This document shows positions 56,036 to 64,000 of a stretch of 64,000 nt of DNA, piece by piece. Numbering within the stretch: the first letter of the stretch is position 1; every line of letters begins with the position of its first letter. A program made the position numbers and the translations under genes. The stretch is from Phoenix dactylifera. Lineage: Eukaryota; Streptophyta; Magnoliopsida; Arecales; Arecaceae. The notes under the pieces were generated by a model. It was not told the DNA's origin. It made no database searches and worked only from the letters and a program-made list of their open reading frames with translations. The DNA lies in NCBI RefSeq assembly GCF_009389715.1, contig NC_052400.1:2790001-2854000 (forward strand), read 5' to 3'.

Positions 56036-57130
56036 TATACTAGAATTATTATAATAATGATAGTTATATTATGAAAAGATACGATATTATTATAATAATA
56101 ATATTATAATATACAAATAATAATATAAAAGATAATATATTAGATTATATTACATTATTATTAAATATATATGATATTACATTATATTGCTGTATTATAT
56201 CAGATTATTATTATATTCTATTCTATTATATATTATGTTATAATTATAATAATATTATATTACATTGTAGTAATATTGTACTATTAATAATAATAATACT
56301 AATAGTAATAATAATAATAATAATATTAATACTTCTAAAAATAGTAATAATACTAAAAATAATAATAATACTAATAATAGCAGTAGTACTAATACTAGTA
56401 ATACTACTACTACTAATAATAGTAATAGTACAAAAATACTAAAATACTAAAAATAATAATCATACTAAAAATTGTAATTATGTTAATAATATTACTAAAA
56501 CTAAAATAGTAATAACACTAATAATAGTGATAATACTAAAAATAGCAATAATACTAATAATAGTAACAATACTAACAATAGTGATAATACTAAAAATAAC
56601 AATACTACTACGACTAATAATAGTAATAGTACAAAAATAGTAAAATACTAGAAATAATAATACTAAAAATAGTAATTATATTCATAATAGTAATAATACT
56701 AATAATAGTAATAATACTAACAATAGTGATAATACTAAAAATAGCAATCATACTAAAATAGTAATATTACTAATAATAGCAATACTACTAATAATAGTGA
56801 TAAAACTAATAATAGTAATTGTATTACTAATAATAGTAATAATACTAAAAATAGTAATAAACTAATAATAGTAGTGATACTAATAATAAAAAATAATACT
56901 AAAAATAGTAATAGTACTAAAAAAGTAATTATAATATTTTTATCAAAATATTATATTACTATAAAATATAATATTATATTACATTATCTCATGATATATT
57001 GATATGTTATGTTATATAATATCTATATTACTACACTATAGCATACAATATTTTATTAACTATATTAGAATAATATTATATTATATTACAATAATATTAT
57101 ACTATAGTATATATTTATGTACTAATGTAT
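56036..57130. repeat. AT-rich minisatellite tract (AATAATACTAATAATAGT-like)
   Basis: About 1.1 kb built from AAT/TAA/AGT/ACT triplets. The core 56280-56940 consists of shuffled 9-base words such as AATAATACT, AATAATAGT and AAAAATAGT, often forming 18-base units. The flanks (56036-56280 and 56940-57130) are TATTATA/ATATTAT sequence. GC content is extremely low and there is no coding frame. Confidence 0.85.
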
Positions 57131-58600
57131 ATTATATTTTATTATGTCTTGTTGTATAATACTATGTAATATTTTTTTATAATCATTTTGTCATATCAAA
57201 AATACTTTCTTAGTTTGTTTGCCAAATACATATTAATGTTCCATATATTTTAGAAATATAGTTATCAAATAATAAATAGTTTTTTATAAAAACTTTATTT
57301 CAAAAAACTCTACTTTTAAAAATTTTATTGCCAATCGACCTACCAAACGGGCCTTAGCAACTAGGGATCTAATGGTACAATCTCCTACTATTTTCTTTGA
57401 GTAAGGTCCTCTTAGACATTGTTGGTATTCTTCGTTTCAATGGCTCAAAACATCGGTATTCTCCATCTGACATGTACTTGGTACTAGATTTAGTTAGTGC
57501 CATGGTTCTGAATAAATATGGCCATGACATGAAAAGAGGTATTATAACATTCTTGGGTAACTAATTCTAAAAATATATCTGGATAAATTTAAACAACATT
57601 TGTAAACAATAACTGTCACATTATCATTTTTCAAGTCTTTGACTATCAGAAAGGATCAAGCTACATAGGACGTCATTGTCTTTTTCTAAAAAAAAATTTA
57701 AACAGAAAATTTATTTTTTTTCTAAATTTTTGACAACAAAAATATGCTTGGTAATCACTGTTGTTTTTATTTTTATTTTGACAACAATGAGGGGGGAAGA
57801 AGGTCTTCCACTAGAGTTACTTGGGATTATCTCATGGGCCTATGCTAGGCTCGAGCATGGGCGAGGGCATGGAGGAGATGGTGGAGGCAAGGAGGTAGCG
57901 GAGGGAGAGAAAATGGCAGAAGGAGGTGAGAGCCCGGAGGGTGAGATGAATGTAGGTAGGGTGGAAGAGAGAAACAAATTGTGAAAGCTAAGACTCAAAT
58001 ACGATTTCACAACTCAAAGAGGCTATCTTAAAAAAATAGAAGCAAAAAAACTTTCACTCACTTTTTTCATAAATTATAAAATTTATTTTTTAAAAAATAA
58101 AAAAAATGTTTTTTTAATCAAATTTTGTGTTTTAACTTTTAAAAATAAAAAATATGAAACAAAATGGTCCAAACTACATCTAAAAGTCGTAATAGCATTT
58201 ATACATAATAGTGGAGTTTGGTTTGTATTTTTTGCACGAAAGAATGGTTAATATTGTTTCATGACATTAATCATTGGACCGTATTTTGTACAACTTTCGA
58301 TGTCAGTTTCGCAATCTATGTTGTGGATAGAAGAAAGGGATTAGAGCGATTCGAAAGTTGTGTAAGACGCGATCCAATGGCTGCTGCCGCGAAAAAAAAA
58401 AAAAAAAAAAAGCCATCATCGAAGAAACAACCCAAACCCTATGGTATGTGCCTCCATTCTCATTGGCAAAACATTCACTTATGTCAATCTAGTTGAATTT
58501 TTTTTCCAAACAAAATAGAGAACCCTATTGAAGAGCAAGATTAACGCTATGTTCTAGTTTCTTTTAGTTCGAACTTCGAACTATCAAGTAATAAGGAAAA
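57131..58600. other. Intergenic with MITE-like end
   Basis: Near 57343-57355 is CTACCAAACGGGCCTTA, a typical MITE right end, but its left end is not clear. A small GC-richer island at 57780-57985 (GGAGGAGATGGTGGAGGC) opens a 102-residue frame of low complexity that I do not take as a gene. An A19 run lies at about 58393-58411. Confidence 0.4.
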
Positions 58601-58972
58601 AATACACAATATTAGAAACCTGGGCCCGAGAGGCCAATCAAGGGCATTTCAGTCATTACCTGTCAGGAACTGGAGGCGGACGGGTACGGTACGACATCTC
58701 CCGTGATCGGCGTGGCCGCTAATCGTCATCGTTAAAGTAAGCCCAGCGATTGCCCCGCGGTCCGCATCCTACGGCCCTGATTAATTCTCCACACCGTGCG
58801 ACACCGTACCGGAAGACCCGCTGACGTCACACATTCTGCCATGTCTTAGTCCTCCTCCCTCCCCCTTCTCCCTCTCTCCTGTCCCACTGGCTCTCCCTTA
58901 GAGGCCTGAAATTCTAGGGTTTCAGAAATTCAGGGTTTCTCGATCCGCGCTCTCGAAAGACCTTCAGTCGTA
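58601..58972 (+). promoter_or_regulatory. Promoter region of the TIFY-GATA gene
   Basis: GC-rich stretch just upstream of the gene. It contains the palindrome TGACGTCA at 58822-58829 (a perfect bZIP/CRE-type site) and two CGTACCG/GGTACGG words. A CT-rich run (CCTCCTCCCTCCCCCTTCTC) at about 58851-58880 probably marks the start of the 5' UTR. No clear TATA box, as is common for broadly expressed plant genes. Confidence 0.5.
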
Positions 58973-59035
58973 ATGGGCTCCGCGTCCAAGGTCTCTTCGG
59001 ATCTCTTTTTCCAGCGGAGGATTCCAAAGTTTTGA
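58973..59035 (+). promoter_or_regulatory. Upstream open reading frame (20 codons)
   Basis: ATG at 58973 opens a 20-residue frame (MGSASKVSSDLFFQRRIPKF) ending in TGA at 59033-59035, 90 bp before the main start. If it lies in the mature mRNA it could dampen translation of the GATA protein. A second upstream ATG at 59032, not counting those overlapped, is in frame with the main ORF and would add 31 hydrophobic residues. Confidence 0.4.
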
Positions 59036-59124
59036 TTCCCGAATTTTATGGATTTTTGTTTCTGAAAGTAGTTTTTTTTCCCCAAAATCTTTTCTTTGAT
59101 CGCGAGAGAGAGTGCGTGAGGGGG

Positions 59125-62100
59125 ATGAGCGAGAACCCTAGCCAGCCGGCCGACGTGAAGCCGTTGGCCGGAGGTCTTTACCCGGCCCATCCGGCCCCCG
59201 CGCATCCCGCCGTGCTCATCCCGGGGCGGATCGACGAAGTACCCGGCGGGGGTGGAGGGGGCGGTGCCGAGGGTCAGTTGATTGTGGCCGCCGACGCCCA
59301 GGCCATCCAGCGGTACGCGGCGGAGCGGGACCAGCACAATGGCGGCGATGGGGACGGGATGGAGGAGGATCACGATGGGGCCGTGGAGGGGGAAGGGATG
59401 GAAGGCGACGTGCCCTCGGACCACGCCAATCTGGGGGATCCTCATGAGGTGGTCGCGCCTCAGGTTCCGGGGAATCAGCTAACCCTCTCGTTTCAGGGGG
59501 AGGTCTATGTGTTCGACTCTGTCTCCCCGGAAAAGGTGACATTTTTCCCCCTTTTCTTTGCACTTCCTCTTCTGGATAGTGGCAGGATTTTATTAAATTC
59601 ATATTGCTCTTCTTTTAGAGATAATGTTGTTTTAGAATTGTGATAGACCTGCCTGTATTACACCGCGTAGGTTCAAGCTGTTCTTTTGTTACTTGGAGGG
59701 CGTGAGATAAACACGGGCTTGGCCTCGATTCCATCTTCTTCAAATCCATATAACAAGGTATAGTTCTTACCGCCACTGGCTTTTAGTAAGATACGAAGGA
59801 TAAATTTCATGAGTTGTTTAATTGCTCTTTTGATATTTCACAGCGTTCGAATTTTCCTCAGCGAGTTGCTTCATTGATGAGGTTCCGAGAGAAGAGGAAA
59901 GAACGTAATTTTGACAAGAAGATACGTTACAATGTCCGCAAAGAGGTTGCTCTCAGGTAAGAAGTGGATATTATGAGATTGGTTCTTTTTTTGCTTAGTA
60001 TAAATCTTTCATTCTGATATAGATATCAACCTGGCATTTTGAAGTGGTCTTGAGATTTTGAACAAAGATACTCATAACTATGAAACATTCTTTATGGCAT
60101 CGATATTGGATGTCGCACTTAACTCAACCATTCGGCTCGTCTGGTTTTTTATTACCTTAAATTGTTGAATATTTTTCAAAATTGCCCCATTATTTTTATA
60201 AGTAACCTGTAATGTAGCATCTCAGATTATAGGGTTTCTTAGTGAGAATTAAGATTTCAGAATAACATGTGCACATGTGACTACCTCCAAGTCTGTTGGA
60301 AAAAGATGGATGGTTAATGTCTGGTTGACAAGTGTTTATAAGGACTAGAGCCCAAAGCATAGTTCTCGTCCTGAGCTGATTTTTATCTAATATTTGGTCT
60401 CTTCATGATTGGGGTGTAGCCCTTGGCAAAGAGACATTTATGATGCCAATCTTAGATGTGTGGCACACAACCTGTCCTTGCATGTGATTTTTTGAGAGTT
60501 TATGTTTGAGTTTTGCCCCTTTTAGCTGAAAATCTTTATTAGCGCTGATCCCTGATGAAACCTCAATGCATTCATCTCATTTTGGTTTTTATAGTTGCCT
60601 AATGTGGTGCACAATCCACAAACTTTTGGCAGTACATGTATTGCCATCTCTTTTTTGCCTATCATGTTCTTGGCTTTGTCAACAGGATGCAGCGGAATAG
60701 GGGTCAGTTCACATCCTCAAAATCAAAGCCTGAAGATGTGACTGCAGGTGCTACAAGTTTGGATGCCACCCAACGATGGGGTTCTGTGGAAGGTCGACCA
60801 GAATCATCTGCCACGTAAGTTTTATATTTAATTTTGGCTATTTGAGATTTCACAGATGAGAATCTAAATAACACTGCTTGTTGGTGGGGATCTGGTGTAA
60901 CTTGGCAGTTTCTAAATTTAGTATGAAGGTACTAGGGCAATTATTAACTTCCAAATACGGTATCTTTGTGTGAAGAAAACCAAATTAGGATGTGTTTGGT
61001 CAAGGACAAGTGGCATTGCCAGCACATTATCCTTACTTTTCCATCCTTCATCTCCTATTCATAACATGTCTCCAAGATATTTGTTAGGGATTTGACCTGG
61101 ACATCCAGCTCTTGATTTTTTTTTGGACGGGACAAAACAACTCCTTTGTACTGATTACAACTCAACACCTTTGGAATTTTCTATTAAATGAATGTTGTGA
61201 CACCAAAAAAGTGTCACCTGCAAAAAAAGGTGCCAAATCACACATTGAATGAGATCCAACAACCCCCATGGCATGCATGATGCAATACTGGCTTCCTGGA
61301 ACCAATGAGCTAAATCCTATATGATGGTAGGGAGATTACCAAAGTGAGAAGCGAAAGAACTATTGTAGGAAGTTGGAAGAAGAATCCTTTTAGGTTTTAG
61401 TTGGTCACGTTAATGATAGCCATTTGAAAGAAAGAGTGTAAAAAAGTTAATCTTAAGTCAGATGGCAGGGAGTACTTGTCCTGTTCACTAAGAACCAGGA
61501 GCTGGATGTGTTTTTAGAAGAAGGGGACTTTTCTGTGAGTGGATTGACTAATCCATCTAAAACTTCTTATCTCTCTTCCCCTCTGGGTTATATTTGTTTG
61601 CCTGCTTTCATTATCATGAGCAAGTCCTATTTTACAGTATATACAACATGATGTTTAATATCTGGTGTTTAATGTTGCCTCAAATTTGTTCAGATGCCAT
61701 CACTGTGGCACCAGCTCCAGGGCTACACCAATGATGCGCCGTGGACCTGATGGACCAAGGACTTTATGCAACGCTTGTGGGCTTATGTGGGCAAATAAGG
61801 TAGTTATGTTATATAATCATTTTAGAACAATATTGTACTTAATTAGATCAACCACTATATTTCTGTCTGACCTCATGCTGCACATTTTGACCCCCTTTCT
61901 CACGCATGTGTGTGCAAGCTCAGTTTTGTTGGAGTATCCAGAAGAATTTTTAGGGACATTGATGTGGCATTATGTATTTATGCCTAATGGTACTAAATCC
62001 GCTGCTGCCATGTCCAACTTATTTGCATAACCAGAACTTGGTGCCACTTTGGTGGAGCATCCCTAGCTGCTGCTCAAGTAGTTCAATTGACACCACAGAG

Positions 62101-64000
62101 TTGGTGTTATGAACCGTTGGTCCAAAGTTTTCTCTTTTCACAAACAGCATAAAGAAAGCCTATTAGTTGCCTATATTTATCCTGATATTTCATATAAAGT
62201 CTTGTTTACTAATAAAAATTCAACAATAGTAGGTGATACTTTAGAGAGGTGTTAAATTATTATCCGTTCCCTTAGAAGAGGTACTTGCTATGGGTATGCA
62301 AGGAATTGACTTCTTCAATGGCTGTATCAAGATAATAATATTTCCATATGATCATGAATTTATGGACTAATTTTTCCATAGCAGTCTTAGTATTACTAAA
62401 AACTTTATGGAATTAATTTTGGAGAATAAGATTTTTGGAGTAGGATGTTGTAATATGTAGATAGGTTTGTAATTGATAAGAGGGACTCATAGATATCTTA
62501 TATGGTTTAATATCTGATTTAGGCCAGATACAATGATAGATCTATTTTGCTGTAGTGGGCATAGGGGATGTCCAAAAATAACAGAACCTTAATTTGTTGG
62601 AATAATCTCGTGGGTTGATAAAATCACTTGAAGATAGGGATGTGGTCGCTGCTTTTCTCAGAAGGTAACCATTAAGCCCAGCTAAAGATGTGATGCTTTT
62701 GATTAAACACAAGGCGATTCTTTTACCAATAAAGTCAAACGAATCAATATTGAATCTTCTAATGGTATGTTGTTGCATCAACAGTTTTCTCTGTGAAAAA
62801 AAATATCCTTGATTTTAAAATGCAATTTAATTTCTGTCAGTATTGCTTCCTCCTTCCAATGGGTAGTTGATGATAATCCAGGACATAATGCTATGTGATA
62901 ACACATGTATCTTGGCTTGTTATTCTGCTTTTGATGGGTCAAACTCATTCATTTGCTTGTTGAATTTTTTATGCCCACCTTTAGATGACTAGTGCTCCCC
63001 ATAAATTTTTATTTGTTGGATGATATATAGGATTCTAGTATTTAAAATATTTCTTTAAATTGTTTGAGGAAATGAAGAGTCAGATTTGGCAATTATCGAA
63101 AAAGGAAAAAAGAGAACCAGATTTGACGTTATACTCGTTTGATAATAATTTACTAATGCTGCTCCTAAATATACATTTTAATGTTTTCATTTTAACGTTA
63201 TACTCGGTATGATATGGGAATCTATTACCATAAACAGTTAATACTAGTACAGTGTTAACTTAGCGTTGTTTTTGCTATTACCAAATGTGGAATAAATGGA
63301 TTATCAAAGATGCAAATATTTTCAGGAAGTATTATCATATTTTAGGATTTCACAATGACACTTATTGAGTTGTAACTGTTTTTACTGCTCTTCATTGCAA
63401 ATCAACTGTTAGGCCTTAAAAGCATTGAACTGTGGCATCGTTTCTACATATTGACTTTAATCTATTGACGCCATATATATTGGCTTTTGTAGCATGTCTA
63501 GGTATGCGAGGTGCTATTTTTAGTGGTTCACTTTTTTCCATTATTAGTGCTAGTGGATTGTATGTACTTAATCAGTATTCTATAGATCTTACTTTTTGTG
63601 GGTTAATAAAGTGCCTATTTAGTTATGCTAAGTTTTGGTTAGTCTAGTTTTGACATCAAGTTAGAGCCAGTTGTAAAATGTTCTCATTCTCAAATTTTGA
63701 TGGGTAGTTTGATTCATCAGATTGATTTATAAAATTGGAATGGCTTTATTGGTCTTTCATGATGCATTTTGATGTCACATTTCGTTTGTGTCCTTTATTA
63801 TTGGGTATTTTCTGATAAAAACTTGTAGCTAAATTGTTAGTTGCATTGTGGTGCGTACTTTTTTAAGGGGGCTCTCTGAATTCTTTGTGCTGGTGAAAGC
63901 TGGCTCTTACTTATGCTTGTTGGAAATGCCAATCCTTTCTGAATATTTTTCTCTTTGCTTGGCCTTGAATTAGATGTCCTTCCAAACCGATAGCCAAATG
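59125..64000 (+). CDS. TIFY-CCT-GATA transcription factor (ZML type), 3' end outside window
   Basis: Exons 59125-59535, 59671-59757, 59844-59956, 60686-60814, 61694-61799; splice phases fit throughout, and the last donor (AAG|GTAGTT) leaves phase 0. At least one further exon lies beyond 64000. An acidic Gly-rich N-terminus is followed by a TIFY domain spanning exons 1-2 ([19 protein letters not shown] then [10 protein letters not shown]), with the TLSFQG form typical of ZIM-like GATA factors. A CCT domain follows ([32 protein letters not shown], residues about 173-215), then a GATA zinc finger with C248-x2-C251-x20-C272-x2-C275 ([20 protein letters not shown]). The family (GATA24/25/28, ZIM/ZML) is nuclear and plant specific. 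I chose the ATG at 59125 because MSENPSQP starts the hydrophilic family-like leader, whereas 59032 would add an unlikely hydrophobic stretch. Confidence 0.92.
61800..64000 (+). other. Long intron of the TIFY-GATA gene to the window edge
   Basis: No exon with the expected next block of the family (TLRDLSK-like) was found before 64000, so the intron exceeds 2.2 kb. It is AT-rich, and open frames such as 63432-63647 lack family signatures. Confidence 0.55.

Noticed and set aside
57676-57984. 102-residue frame with a hydrophobic start and Gly/Glu-rich end
   Set aside because: Low-complexity composition, no homologue recognised and no supporting splice or promoter signals.
63432-63647. 71-residue hydrophobic frame resembling a small membrane protein
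   Set aside because: It lies in an AT-rich intron, matches no organelle or host protein I know, and AT-rich DNA readily gives hydrophobic frames.
1-64000. CRISPR arrays, bacterial operons, tRNA or rRNA genes
   Set aside because: No regularly spaced direct repeats, Shine-Dalgarno-linked gene runs or recognisable tRNA/rRNA cores were seen; short tRNA genes could still be missed without a covariance search.

Overview
This window is nuclear DNA from a flowering plant. It has long introns, GC-rich first exons falling to AT-rich 3' parts, plant-only gene families (TIFY-GATA, HEN4-type KH, bHLH35-type) and many small transposons. The GC gradient and repeat style suggest a non-grass monocot, perhaps a palm; that is inference, not proof.

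Five host genes are supported. A single-exon sarcosine/L-pipecolate oxidase-like flavoenzyme lies at 2412-3650 (-). A chloroplast-type FMN split-barrel (HugZ/PNPOx-like) gene spans 20156-31961 (+) in nine exons. A bHLH35-like transcription factor spans 33587-37834 (-) in five exons. A five-KH-domain, HEN4-like RNA-binding protein spans 46008-55087 (+) in seven exons. A TIFY-CCT-GATA (ZML-type) transcription factor starts at 59125 (+) and runs off the right edge. The exon chains of the bHLH and KH genes keep the reading frame through every junction (241 and 700 residues). They are ordinary dispersed plant genes; nothing suggests a common pathway or cluster.

Between and inside the genes is mobile DNA. 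A full-length 6.3-kb L1-type LINE with RNase H (3912-10240) sits head to head with the oxidase gene and has a 9-bp target duplication. At least five truncated LINE tails and one RT fragment follow at 11.0-11.9, 39.7-41.3 and 44.9-45.6 kb. A short broken Copia-type LTR element lies at 14457-16668 (-), and an inverted pair of LTR-end/primer-site fragments at 40335-40645. Small elements include a hAT-type MITE with a perfect 8-bp duplication (30630-31134), foldback elements built on TGCATGTATACC units, and a dispersed family rich in GGTACC/CCGGTAC. One member of that family forms a long hairpin in a KH-gene intron.

No new multi-gene system was found. The most interesting signals are the GGTACC foldback family, two probable U12-type introns, a decayed duplicate of an exon end inside its own intron, a tandem repeat loaded with ACGT/TGACG motifs, and a 1.1-kb tract made almost only of AT-rich triplets.
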